DNA of 64,000 bases from Rhizobium grahamii CCGE 502 (lineage in GTDB: Bacteria > Pseudomonadota > Alphaproteobacteria > Rhizobiales > Rhizobiaceae): the NCBI RefSeq assembly GCF_000298315.2, contig NZ_AEYE02000029.1:124001-188000 (forward strand), given 5' to 3'. Below are positions 9,006 through 17,400 of this stretch, piece by piece (position 1 is the first letter of the stretch; every line of letters starts with the position of its first letter). Below the pieces are notes generated by a model, which was not told the DNA's origin, ran no database searches, and saw only the letters and a program-made list of their open reading frames with translations. The position numbers and the translations under genes are program-made.

Positions 9006-9577
9006 CCGAAGTTCGGCCATGCGATTGTCTTGTCCACCAGGAGGGGAATTCGCTCACAGAAGCGGTCCGGATTGCCAGTTGGGTTGAGGATCTTTGATCT
9101 TGCCCTTTGGTCTACATCCGAAAGAACTGAACCGTTTGTGAGCTTGCGAAGCGTGAAGCGATTGGTGATCTCTACCGCAATGACCGACTTGATCTGCCCT
9201 CCAGAGACATCATCCCCGAAAACAAGATTGTCGATTGAGCCAGTAAACTTGACGTCGGCTGCGCCTACCGGCTGCTCGAAGTCATCCAGCTCCTGGAGCA
9301 TGACGCGCACGCGGGAACCAATTATCTGGCCCGACTCGTAGTCCGCCCAGATTTTGTTCGAGGTGTCAGTATCGATTCCCGAAATTGCGAGCGAGAGCGT
9401 AAACGCCTGCGCATTGATGGCCATCTCGATCTGATCAATGGCGTCATCCGTAAGGGTACACGACCTCCAAATCTCGCCATCGGCATCCATGAACGGCCCG
9501 CCCGACCCGTCCCACATGCGGATCGTTCCCGAAGGTAGGTCGACAGAGACCAGGACGCGGATTGATTTTGAAACCAT
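9002..9577 (-). CDS. Minor tail protein (distal tail/hub region)
   Basis: A 191-residue protein located between two tail genes, with one-base or ATGA-type junctions on both sides. The order (tape measure, this pair, DUF6950, J-like) matches the distal tail and hub genes of siphophages and GTAs. The sequence is beta-rich and resembles proteins of the DUF2163-type group, but the match is not firm. It probably forms part of the tail tip connecting the tube to the adhesion apparatus. Confidence 0.6.
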   Translation of the reverse strand: MVSKSIRVLVSVDLPSGTIRMWDGSGGPFMDADGEIWRSCTLTDDAIDQIEMAINAQAFTLSLAISGIDTDTSNKIWADYESGQIIGSRVRVMLQELDDFEQPVGAADVKFTGSIDNLVFGDDVSGGQIKSVIAVEITNRFTLRKLTNGSVLSDVDQRARSKILNPTGNPDRFCERIPLLVDKTIAWPNFG

Positions 9578-10290
9578 CAGATCAGCCCCAACGCCAGCAG
9601 GCTCCAGTAGTTCGTATCCTCGGTGAAGGAGAGGCTCACGAACTCATAACCCTCGATGTTTTCGCCGCTGTTCATGCCGGTGTCTTCCGAAAGATTGCAG
9701 AGGCAGGTAGGCTGATCGAAATCCAGATCCGCCCCATCGGGAATGAGCTCGCGGATGGTGGGGCTGATCTTCACAGTGAAGACATCGCCGGTTCGATCGA
9801 GCGTCTGCCCGATCCGATAGAGCGCGTGATTAACGGAGAACAGCGCGCCCGTGATATCGTCCCCGCCCTTGATGACCCTGATTTTTATGGTCGTCGATCC
9901 GATGGCGGTTGTGCCAACACTGATCGCGGAGATAGCCCCCTGAAGGTACTCGGTCCCGTCCTCCAACGTGGCATTGTCGTCATGCGGCACCTCCACTGGA
10001 GGCTCGTAGGCCCCAGTTTCATATGGCGCCCGCTTGAACGCATAGACAGGCACGGCGACGCGACCAGCAGATCCGGAAAGGAAATCCTTGATTGCCTCAA
10101 AGGTTTTCAGCCGCGCGGGGGTATCGAGCAGCACACTGTTCAACTCGACAGTCCAGAATCCCAGATCAGTGCGGATCGATGGTTGCACACCCCCGAGTGA
10201 CCGGCCGCCCGTACGGGTAAAGGGCACGATATTCGGGCGGCACTCCTTCGGGATTAGCAGATCACGAGGCCACACAATCATGTCTGTCAT
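9577..10290 (-). CDS. Distal tail / minor tail protein
   Basis: A 237-residue protein encoded directly downstream of the tape measure gene, sharing one base with it. It is mainly beta, with the WTVELNSVLLDTPA segment typical of a Dit-like core and a CLC pair near the C-terminus. In siphophages this position encodes the distal tail protein that caps the tape measure and nucleates the tip. Family assignment is by position and general character. Confidence 0.6.
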   Translation of the reverse strand: MTDMIVWPRDLLIPKECRPNIVPFTRTGGRSLGGVQPSIRTDLGFWTVELNSVLLDTPARLKTFEAIKDFLSGSAGRVAVPVYAFKRAPYETGAYEPPVEVPHDDNATLEDGTEYLQGAISAISVGTTAIGSTTIKIRVIKGGDDITGALFSVNHALYRIGQTLDRTGDVFTVKISPTIRELIPDGADLDFDQPTCLCNLSEDTGMNSGENIEGYEFVSLSFTEDTNYWSLLALGLI

Positions 10291-12563
10291 TACGATGTCC
10301 TATAATCGCCGCCGGCTTTTTGGGTCTGATATTGCGCCATCGTAGGAACAACCCTTTGATTGGCCTGGCTGACGATATTCGGAGCCGCCTTCGCCACCGT
10401 ATCGCGCGAAACGCTTTGCACGAACGGGAGCAAGTTGCCGTTATTGTCAGCAGATACGCCAACCGTGACATGTAGCTCGCCACCTGCACGCTCCTGCCCC
10501 GGCTTGGTGACAGACACCGTCTCGTTCGGCGACGCCTTGAAGGCGACAAGCTGGCTGTCAATACCTCCTGCGCCACCCACCTGGAACGAACCGCCGCTGG
10601 CAAAGCCAAACAGCTTTCCAATCCCTCCGAAGAGCGAACCGAAGATGCCGCCAGACGAGCCGGCAATGCCGCCGCCACCAAAGATTGCCTGAAATGCCGA
10701 GTTCAAAGCCATATCGGCGAGACTGCCGAGCACATCCGAGAGCGCTTCTTTGACCGTCTTCGAACCGTCAATAACGCCCTTGAATGCGCTAGAAAGGCTG
10801 CTCGAAAGCGTCTGGCCGATGCTTTCCATTTTGGAAAAAGCGCCGGTAACCGATGAGGCAACCCCCGTCGCTGTGTTCACAACGGTGCCCGAGAAGTTGG
10901 TTATCCCGTTGTTCAGGCCTTCCATTACATTGGTACCGACCTCGTGCATGACACGGGACGGCGAATGAATGCCGAGTGTCTCTTTGATGCTGGTCGCGAT
11001 GCTATCGCCGATGCCGGCGATATTGGCCTTCACGCCCTCCCACCTGGCTTGAATTCCTTGCCAGAGCCCGTCGATGATCTGACCGCCAATCTCGATCATT
11101 TTTCCGGGAAGCGCGACGAAGGCGGCTATGATATCGGCCCCAATCTGCACTACGCGATCCTTGAAGCCAATGAATGCCTCTTTGGCGCTCTCGACTCCTG
11201 TAGTGATTTTGGCCCAAACGTCGCCCGCGAACTGCTGGATATAGGGCCACGCGATCTGGAGTCCCTGATAGAGAGCAACAAGCGCCACGCCGATGGCGGT
11301 GATAGCTGCTACAGCCGCGAGAACGGGCGAGCTGATTGCCGCGATGCCGGTCACGAACAGACCGACAGTGAGAACGATCGGACCAAGCACGGCAGTCAGG
11401 CCGGCTATGACCGCTCCCCATTTCAGGAGTTCGGGGTTTGCCTTTGAAAGGCTGTCGACGATACCCGCCAGTCCGCTAACAAGATCCGTTGCGAACTTCA
11501 GGAGACCGCTGTTGGCAATGTTGATTGCGAGCGTCTCCAGCGCGCCGGAAAGCTTCTCCATCTCGCCGTTGAAGCCCTTCATGCGGGCGGCAGACTGTTC
11601 GTTTGCGCTTCCCTGCTTGGATACCGCTTCCGACATCTTATCGATGCCTGCGGCGCCCTGGTCGGCTAGGGCTATAGCTGTTCGCATCGCATCTACGCCG
11701 AAGATGTCCTTTAGAGCATTTATCTTCGCCTCGTCGCTGAGGCCAGACAGGCTTCCCTTCAGCTCTTCAGCGATTGCGGACATCGACTTCATAGAGCCAT
11801 CGGCATTGAAGAACTCGAGACCGAGCTCCTGCATCGCCGCCGCGGCTTCCTTGCTCTTTGGAGTTAGTGTCGTCAGGAAAGATTTGAATGAGGTGCCAGC
11901 ATCCGAGCCGCTGTTGAAGACGGAGGATGTAGCAGCGATGGCCGCATTGAACTCCTCAATGCTGACACCGAGTGACCCAGCCACGCCGCCTGCCTGCGCC
12001 AGCGCATTCTTGTAATCCTCAAACCCGAACTGCGACTGCAGCGTCACGCCGGTGATGCCGTCGACGACCTTGCCGAGATCCGTGACCTCCAGCTTAAACT
12101 GCGCCATGACGTTGGTCGCGACGTCCGCCGCGCTGGACAGATCGCCGCCCGTCGCTTCCGACAACTTGATCGATGCAGCAGCAGCGCCGCCGATGATATC
12201 TTCGACAGAAACGCCGTTCTTCGCCAGCATCTCCATCGCATCGGCAGCTTCAGAAGCCGACTTTGAGGTGTTCGCGCCGAGGTCGAGCGCCATCTTCTGT
12301 AAGGTAGAGAGCTGCTCGGAGGTTGCCCCAGACGCAGCGCCGACGCGGTTCATGGCCGCCTCGAAGTCGCCGGCCGATTTGATCGTCAGCGCGCCCAGAG
12401 CCGCAATCGGCGCCGTCAGATAGGTGGACATGTTCTTGCCTACCGACTGCATCGACTTGCCAGCGCCCGCCAAGCTGGCTTGTGCCTTCTTCAATCCGTC
12501 CTGAAACTCGGCACTATCGATGCCGAGGTTGACGCGAAGAGCGCCGATCACTGCTGATGCCAT
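10290..12563 (-). CDS. Tail tape measure protein
   Basis: A 757-residue protein, the longest tail gene, directly after the tail assembly chaperones. It starts with a conserved coiled-coil region (AEFQDGLKKAQASL), continues with the phage tape-measure core found in TP901-like proteins (residues about 60-330, Ala-rich helices), two hydrophobic stretches near residues 390-430, and a Gly/Ser-rich end. It sets tail length and probably helps DNA pass the membrane. Compared with many siphophage tape measures it is rather short, suggesting a tail of roughly 110 nm by the usual length rule. Confidence 0.88.
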   Translation of the reverse strand: MASAVIGALRVNLGIDSAEFQDGLKKAQASLAGAGKSMQSVGKNMSTYLTAPIAALGALTIKSAGDFEAAMNRVGAASGATSEQLSTLQKMALDLGANTSKSASEAADAMEMLAKNGVSVEDIIGGAAAASIKLSEATGGDLSSAADVATNVMAQFKLEVTDLGKVVDGITGVTLQSQFGFEDYKNALAQAGGVAGSLGVSIEEFNAAIAATSSVFNSGSDAGTSFKSFLTTLTPKSKEAAAAMQELGLEFFNADGSMKSMSAIAEELKGSLSGLSDEAKINALKDIFGVDAMRTAIALADQGAAGIDKMSEAVSKQGSANEQSAARMKGFNGEMEKLSGALETLAINIANSGLLKFATDLVSGLAGIVDSLSKANPELLKWGAVIAGLTAVLGPIVLTVGLFVTGIAAISSPVLAAVAAITAIGVALVALYQGLQIAWPYIQQFAGDVWAKITTGVESAKEAFIGFKDRVVQIGADIIAAFVALPGKMIEIGGQIIDGLWQGIQARWEGVKANIAGIGDSIATSIKETLGIHSPSRVMHEVGTNVMEGLNNGITNFSGTVVNTATGVASSVTGAFSKMESIGQTLSSSLSSAFKGVIDGSKTVKEALSDVLGSLADMALNSAFQAIFGGGGIAGSSGGIFGSLFGGIGKLFGFASGGSFQVGGAGGIDSQLVAFKASPNETVSVTKPGQERAGGELHVTVGVSADNNGNLLPFVQSVSRDTVAKAAPNIVSQANQRVVPTMAQYQTQKAGGDYRTS

Positions 12564-12869
12564 CTACTTCTTCCTATGACGGGAGGCCATCCAGCTACGG
12601 GTGACGGCCTCCATCTGTTCGGCCGACATTTGCTTGCCGGTCGACTTATTCGCACCGGTCATCATGGTTTCTAGCTTCGGCAGCTTCTTCTGCCGCGCCA
12701 ATGCCTCGATGTGCCAGGCAAGGGACATTCGCTCGTCCCTTTCCCTGTTTTTCCGGTTCGTCACGCCAGCGATGATGACGCTGATTTCGCGAAGCGTGAG
12801 CCGCCAGAACAATTCGTACGGCTGACCTGCTTCGACCCATAAGGAAATAAGCGACGGCCAGTCTATGCC
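12564..12869 (-). CDS. Tail assembly chaperone, downstream frame (rcc01693-like, probable -1 frameshift)
   Basis: The frame ending just before the tape measure codes for a small protein with the IDWPSL...FWRLTLRE pattern of the TIGR02216/rcc01693-like group. The conserved part begins near 12869, upstream of the only possible start in frame (TTG at 12812), and overlaps the end of the preceding chaperone gene in the -1 frame. The -1 frame stays open back through at least 12920. Expression as a -1 fusion, as with lambda G/GT, is the best explanation. I see no canonical slippery heptamer. Confidence 0.65.
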   Translation of the reverse strand, partial: GIDWPSLISLWVEAGQPYELFWRLTLREISVIIAGVTNRKNRERDERMSLAWHIEALARQKKLPKLETMMTGANKSTGKQMSAEQMEAVTRSWMASRHRKK

Positions 12870-13213
12870 GCCGTCGCCTTCCGAGGGTCCGAAGCACCTG
12901 CCGTCTTCTGCGGGAAGGCAAGTTGGAACGCTTCGCCGATCAACTCGCCGACGCGCTGAACTCCGACCTCGTCCATGAGGCTTCCGGCTTCCTTGAGCGT
13001 AGTGCCTTCATGTTGATCCTGCAGCGCGCCCCAGAAAACGGCTCGAAGCAGCGTGATGGTGGCCGTCTTCTGATCGCCGAGAGCTTGCCCGACTTCGGCA
13101 ATGCTCTTGCCGGTCGCTGCTTCGATCTCGCACATGGCACTCGTGCCGACTTTCATCGTCCACATCTTGCCGGAGGCCTCGAATGAGACCTCCCCACGGT
13201 TCTTGTTTGCCAT
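12863..13213 (-). CDS. Tail assembly chaperone (GTA Gp10 / TAC family)
   Basis: A 116-residue protein starting MANKNRGEVSFEASGK, which fits the Phage_TAC / GTA Gp10 family. It sits between the major tail protein and the tape measure gene, where siphophages encode chaperones that coat the tape measure during tail assembly. It shares one base with the upstream tail tube gene. Its final codons overlap an open -1 frame that encodes the second chaperone domain. Confidence 0.8.
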   Translation of the reverse strand: MANKNRGEVSFEASGKMWTMKVGTSAMCEIEAATGKSIAEVGQALGDQKTATITLLRAVFWGALQDQHEGTTLKEAGSLMDEVGVQRVGELIGEAFQLAFPQKTAGASDPRKATAA

Positions 13214-13644
13214 TACGGAGTTGCCTCGCCCCAGGTTTCATCGCCGGATACGGCAACGGTGATCGTCGCCGTCATGCGGTCGTCAACCGGGATGGCCTTC
13301 TCGTAACCGGTGATGACGGCATCATAGGTGACCGTCACACCGTTCGGGAATTCGATCTTGTGCTCGACCGTGGCGCCCGAGTTCATGAGATCGCGCAGCA
13401 GCTCGTCAGTAGCGTTGCCCGGAACCCAGTTGATCTCGAACGAGGCCTCACCGCTGTCGATCAGGCCGGCGATATATTCGCGGCGACGGCCGGGACTCTG
13501 CATGTGGGTTGCGTCGATGCGGTCTGCCTGCGCTGCGCCTGGTGTGACGCTGGTGACCTCCGCGATCGGCACAAAGGCCGGGGTCGTCAGAGTAGCGTCC
13601 CAGATGCTGTATTTGGTGCCGTAGCCGATGCGGGCGTCAGTCAT
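13213..13644 (-). CDS. Major tail tube protein
   Basis: A 143-residue beta-rich protein with the pattern of small siphophage tube subunits: an N-terminal YGTKYSIWD segment, the LIDSGEASFEINW core, and a final beta strand pair. Its place between the tail terminator (DUF3168-like) and the TAC gene is the standard one for the tube. It would polymerise as stacked hexamers around the tape measure. Confidence 0.8.
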   Translation of the reverse strand: MTDARIGYGTKYSIWDATLTTPAFVPIAEVTSVTPGAAQADRIDATHMQSPGRRREYIAGLIDSGEASFEINWVPGNATDELLRDLMNSGATVEHKIEFPNGVTVTYDAVITGYEKAIPVDDRMTATITVAVSGDETWGEATP

Positions 13645-14030
13645 GATGGTTCTCCATAGTGGACCGTGATGTCGATGGATGTGCGGAACAGATTGGAGAC
13701 GCTGCCCGCATCCGCGGCAGGCAGATCCCGTTCGCTCTCGATGAAAATGCCCTGAATGCTCCCGCCACTATGGCCTGACAGAGCCGCCTTGATGGCGCGA
13801 GCAAGTTTGGTGGTCTGGGTGAAGGTGTCTGAATAGCAGTCGATCTGGACGCGAGTGGCGACGTAACCGGATGCCCCTTGCATGTGATAGTTCGGCTGGC
13901 TGCTCGCCTTCTGCAGGACGACGTAGGGCCGAGCGTCAGCCTGATCGGCGCGTCCTAAGCGAATGCGCTGGCCGGCCAGGGCAGTGACCGCAGTCGCTCC
14001 CAGCAGCAACGCCATAAGCGTCTCTTCCAT
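13641..14030 (-). CDS. Tail terminator / completion protein (DUF3168)
   Basis: A 129-residue protein with the RPYVVLQ segment and the RVQIDCYS strand of the DUF3168 tail-completion family (related to lambda gpU and HK97 gp10-neighbouring proteins). It ends with an ATGA overlap with the tube gene. It should stop tail polymerisation and make the tail end that joins the head. Confidence 0.78.
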   Translation of the reverse strand: MEETLMALLLGATAVTALAGQRIRLGRADQADARPYVVLQKASSQPNYHMQGASGYVATRVQIDCYSDTFTQTTKLARAIKAALSGHSGGSIQGIFIESERDLPAADAGSVSNLFRTSIDITVHYGEPS

Positions 14031-14477
14031 CTATTTGCCCTTTGCTGCCTTTCGGGCGAGGCGCTGCGCCGACTTCTCGATTTCACCCCAAAGGGAGTTG
14101 GCGATCAGATCGAGGGTTTGTTGCTTGGTCGCGTCCCAGGCGGGCCGCATGAAGGGCTGCGCCGCATTATGCTCGTTGCCGAATTCCTGTTGGATGCCTG
14201 CGGGGTTGTTGGTGCCAACGAACATTTCCTGAAATGCCCTGCCGCCTTCCTCCTTGTGGAGGCTGCGCTGCCGAGGGTTGAGCCTCGTCGACACGTCGAT
14301 GCTTTCATACAAATAATGCTCGTCGACCGGCGCCCCTGCGCGAGCTGCTCGCGCCATCGGCTCACCAGCCTCCTTGAGAACCCGGCGTAAGGTTGCCTTA
14401 GCGGTCGACTTCGGGAGCTGCCCGAGTGCTCGGTCTAGTTCTTTCAGACCTTCGATCTTGACCGTCACCTTTGCCAT
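14031..14477 (-). CDS. HK97 gp10-like neck protein
   Basis: A 148-residue basic protein starting MAKVTVKIEGLKELDRALGQLP, a typical opening of the HK97 gp10 family, with the RAARAGAPVDEHYLYESI and FVGTNNPAG segments also typical. It lies between the head-closure and DUF3168 genes. It acts in head-tail joining or tail completion. Confidence 0.82.
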   Translation of the reverse strand: MAKVTVKIEGLKELDRALGQLPKSTAKATLRRVLKEAGEPMARAARAGAPVDEHYLYESIDVSTRLNPRQRSLHKEEGGRAFQEMFVGTNNPAGIQQEFGNEHNAAQPFMRPAWDATKQQTLDLIANSLWGEIEKSAQRLARKAAKGK

Positions 14478-14830
14478 CAGTCGGCGCTCCGCGACGCGGT
14501 GATTTCAAGGTAGCCTCGGCGCCCGCCCTCAGCCACTTCTTTGACCGAATTGATTTGCCAAACGGCACCCTCATGAGTGAGGCGGTCGATGGGTGTGATC
14601 GATCGCGTCAATGACGTGGAACGTACGGTAAAGCGGGAGACCGCAAACGCACTGACCTTTCCCGCCGCCAGGAACTCGATCCGCTGACTGTCAGAAAAGT
14701 CATGGCGCTTAGTCCATACGGACCCGATGTCGCCCCACACCTCGACAGGTTCGTTGAACTCGTTGTTCGTCTTGGTGGCGCGTTGAAAGGTAATGCGCCG
14801 GTCAAGATCGCCAGTCGCAGGCTTCGCCAT
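14477..14830 (-). CDS. Head closure / head-tail adaptor protein
   Basis: A 117-residue beta-barrel-type protein with DLDRRITFQRAT near the N-terminus, the hallmark of the phage head-tail adaptor (SPP1 gp16 / HK97 gp9-like) family, and the LTHEGAVWQINSVKE segment toward the end. The stop shares a base with the start of the gp10-like gene. It seals the connector after packaging and gives the surface for tail docking. Confidence 0.82.
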   Translation of the reverse strand: MAKPATGDLDRRITFQRATKTNNEFNEPVEVWGDIGSVWTKRHDFSDSQRIEFLAAGKVSAFAVSRFTVRSTSLTRSITPIDRLTHEGAVWQINSVKEVAEGGRRGYLEITASRSAD

Positions 14831-14836
14831 GATGTT

Positions 14837-15406
14837 TCACCGATATATTCTGAACGGCTGAATTAATGCCTTCACCGCGAACGGAAGCTCGTCCACCGAG
14901 GAGCCAACCGAGACACCTTCTCGGTTTTGATACCACTGCGTGGCGAGCATCATGACCGCGACTTGGATTGGCGATGGAACGACGTTGTTCCACTTCGTTT
15001 GGTCGTCACTGTCCTGCACCCCGTAACCAGCACGGTAGCGGATTTTGACGTCGCCCTCATCGCCTCGAACATCAGGCATGTCGCTGAAATCCGTCAGATC
15101 TTCAGTGACTATGCTATGGCTGTCGCCATTTGGGTCTACGTATTCGGCAGAGATAACTTCGATCACGGGCCCGTATGGCAAGTCATCAACATGACAAGGC
15201 CAGTTCGACGACGAGAACTCGAGGATTTGTACGCCCAGAGATCGACCCAACCAGCCCGTTGGCCCGTCGAGCCAAGTCGTCGCGCCGTTCACCAGCGTTT
15301 CGACATACGACTTCTCCGACTCCTCCTCGATCTTGCCATGGGTCTTCATATCTTCCCACGACACGAACGGCTTGGGCGCCTCGATGACCTTGACCTGCCG
15401 ATCCAT
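14837..15406 (-). CDS. Head-tail connector protein (HK97 gp6-like)
   Basis: A 189-residue protein. The C-terminal half shows the pattern of gp6-like connectors: IRYRAGYG, a WNNVVPSPIQVAVMMLATQWYQNRE helix, and a DELPFAVKALIQPFR ending. It would form the ring under the portal. It comes directly after the low-complexity capsid-adjacent gene and six bases before the head-closure gene. Confidence 0.82.
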   Translation of the reverse strand: MDRQVKVIEAPKPFVSWEDMKTHGKIEEESEKSYVETLVNGATTWLDGPTGWLGRSLGVQILEFSSSNWPCHVDDLPYGPVIEVISAEYVDPNGDSHSIVTEDLTDFSDMPDVRGDEGDVKIRYRAGYGVQDSDDQTKWNNVVPSPIQVAVMMLATQWYQNREGVSVGSSVDELPFAVKALIQPFRIYR

Positions 15407-15409
15407 GGA

Positions 15410-15799
15410 TTACTCTTTCTTGCCGCCAGCAGCGTCGGCGTCCGCCTTTGCCTTGGCGTCAGCTTCAGCCTTGGCTTTTTCAGCCGCCTCCGCATCCGCC
15501 TTTGCCTTTGCGTCTGCGTCAGCTTTCGCCGTTTCGTCTGCCTTTGCCTTCGCATCAGCAGCAGATTTTCCCGCATCGGCCTCGGTCTGTTTAGCGGCTT
15601 TCGCGTCGGCCTTTTTCTTTGCCTTGGCGTCAGCCTCTTCCTTTGCCTTTTTGGCGCGGGCGTCTGCTGCCTCAGCGGCGGATACGAAGAGCCCGCGCTC
15701 GATAAGTTCGCGCGCCTTGTCCTCGCGTACGTCAATGACTTGCCCACGATGGACAAAACCCTTGTCGCCGTAGGTCCCACGCAATGCCTGAATTTTCAT
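15410..15799 (-). CDS. Capsid-adjacent Ala/Lys/Asp low-complexity protein
   Basis: A 129-residue protein. Residues 1-45 form a compact domain (MKIQALRGTYG ... KARELIERGLF) of the kind seen in small head proteins. The remaining 80 residues are almost only Ala, Lys, Asp and Glu and should form one long charged helix. The start at 15799 has a strong GAAGGAG site; the longer frame start is unlikely. It sits between capsid and connector. It could be a decoration, scaffold-like or DNA-contact protein; no function can be assigned. Confidence 0.7.
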   Translation of the reverse strand: MKIQALRGTYGDKGFVHRGQVIDVREDKARELIERGLFVSAAEAADARAKKAKEEADAKAKKKADAKAAKQTEADAGKSAADAKAKADETAKADADAKAKADAEAAEKAKAEADAKAKADADAAGGKKE

Positions 15800-15864
15800 G
15801 GTCTTTCTCCTTCGGTTCATAGAGCGGGCGGCAACGAAGCCGCCCGCCTTGATGAGCCGAAGCC

Positions 15865-17373
15865 TCAGCCGCCAGCTGCGGTGAGGATGTCGCTGAAGTC
15901 TCCCGTCACCATGGCAGCAGGGCGCTTCACAGCGAGTGCCAAGCGCTTCTCTGCGCGGACCGTCAGCATGTTCTTGATGAAGTTGTCGCGATCTTCCGAA
16001 GAGATCAAAACTTCAGTATCCATGCGGTCCCAGACCTTTGCCGCCATCTTGAAGGCGCCGACAAGGAACTCGTCGAGCGACATCGCCTGCGTATCGATGA
16101 CCGGGCGGCCCCAGAGCTGGGGACCAGCGAGCTGAATGACGTTGGCGAAGATGTAGCGGTTCTCGCCATCCTTCGTCAGTTCGATGTCTGCCCAATCGGT
16201 AGGATGCAGAACGATACCGTCAGCGGGGTACTCGGCGAGCGAGGCCTGCAGCAGAGCGAGACGCAGAACATCAATCTTCGTCATGTTCGGCACCGTGATA
16301 GCGGGTGCAACGTAGTCCGTGGCCTGTGGCACGAGGCCGAGAAGGTGCTGACCGGTACCGTCGCCCTTGAGGATTTCCGCCTCTTCGACAAAGTCCAGGC
16401 CGTAGGTCAGTTCGCCGTCGATTTCGCTCTGCAGCTGCGGGATATCGTCCATTGCCTGACGAGAAACCGCGACCCAGTGAGCGATGGTGCGAACTGGCGC
16501 GTCGCGCGGCTCCCATACATAGTTGGATTCCGGCTTTTGCGCCCCCTCCGCAACCGCCGCCGCGGCGTTGGTGCGGGTGATCATGCGAGCATACTCGATT
16601 GAATTCGAGTTCGTTGAACCGACCTGCAGGAGCTGACGGATCGTCATGCGGCGACGCGGCAGACCAACGATTTCGGTATCACGCTGGGGCACTATCAACG
16701 CACCACCAGAATTGCCCGCGCTGGTGATGGCGTTCTGTACGCTGACCTTGACTGTGCCAGCGCCACCAGCTGCTGCGAAAGCCTTGATCTTCTCGTTCTC
16801 GCCAACCAGTTGGCCGAGGGACTTCGGCGCTGCATCGCCACCCTGGCGGCGGTTGGCGATCTTCTGCTCAAGATCAGTGCTGCGCGTCGACAGTTGCTCC
16901 AGCTTTTCGCTCAGCTTGTCGTGGGCCGCAGAGAGCTTGCCCTGCGCCATGAGAAGCTCATCAGCCTTTTGCTTGGTCTCCTGAGAGAGAGAGCCCGCAT
17001 CCTTGGACTGCTTCAGAGCATCTTCCGCCGTGCGCTTTACGTCGTCGCCAACCTTGGAAAGTTCGCTCTTCACATCCTTTAGAAGAGCTTCGATCTTTCC
17101 TGCATCGATATCGTTGCGGACAGAACCGCAAACACCGAGAGGCTGGTTGGCCGTAAGAGACGCCAGCGACACGCCAGGCATCAATGCCTTGCGGGACATC
17201 AGCGCAGGACGCTGAGCGCCGAGAACAGCGACCATAGCCATTGCCGGCGTGGGAAGGTGATGAGTCGCAACGGCGACCATCGGGTGAAGGACATCGGCAA
17301 TTGGGGCGCTGAGCATAACGGCTGCAATAGCCAATACGGCGAGAGCCCCGCAAAATGCGAGTTTCTTGATCAT
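15865..17373 (-). CDS. Major capsid protein, HK97 fold, with hydrophobic N-terminal extension
   Basis: A 502-residue protein. Residues about 85-165 are a charged coiled-coil delta-type scaffold domain, and from about residue 200 on the HK97-type coat domain is seen (VPQRDTEIVGLPRRR, EGAQKPESNYVWEPRDAPV, FVEEAEILKGDGTGQHLLG, VLHPTDWADIE). A ClpP-type protease encoded next to it should remove the N-terminal part. Unusually, residues 1-31 are a signal-peptide-like hydrophobic helix and a hydrophobic linker follows. The start has AAAGG upstream. This N-terminus could be a real part of the precursor or a start called too early. Confidence 0.9.
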   Translation of the reverse strand: MIKKLAFCGALAVLAIAAVMLSAPIADVLHPMVAVATHHLPTPAMAMVAVLGAQRPALMSRKALMPGVSLASLTANQPLGVCGSVRNDIDAGKIEALLKDVKSELSKVGDDVKRTAEDALKQSKDAGSLSQETKQKADELLMAQGKLSAAHDKLSEKLEQLSTRSTDLEQKIANRRQGGDAAPKSLGQLVGENEKIKAFAAAGGAGTVKVSVQNAITSAGNSGGALIVPQRDTEIVGLPRRRMTIRQLLQVGSTNSNSIEYARMITRTNAAAAVAEGAQKPESNYVWEPRDAPVRTIAHWVAVSRQAMDDIPQLQSEIDGELTYGLDFVEEAEILKGDGTGQHLLGLVPQATDYVAPAITVPNMTKIDVLRLALLQASLAEYPADGIVLHPTDWADIELTKDGENRYIFANVIQLAGPQLWGRPVIDTQAMSLDEFLVGAFKMAAKVWDRMDTEVLISSEDRDNFIKNMLTVRAEKRLALAVKRPAAMVTGDFSDILTAAGG

Positions 17374-17400
17374 GACATCTACCTTTTGAGAGGAACGCGC

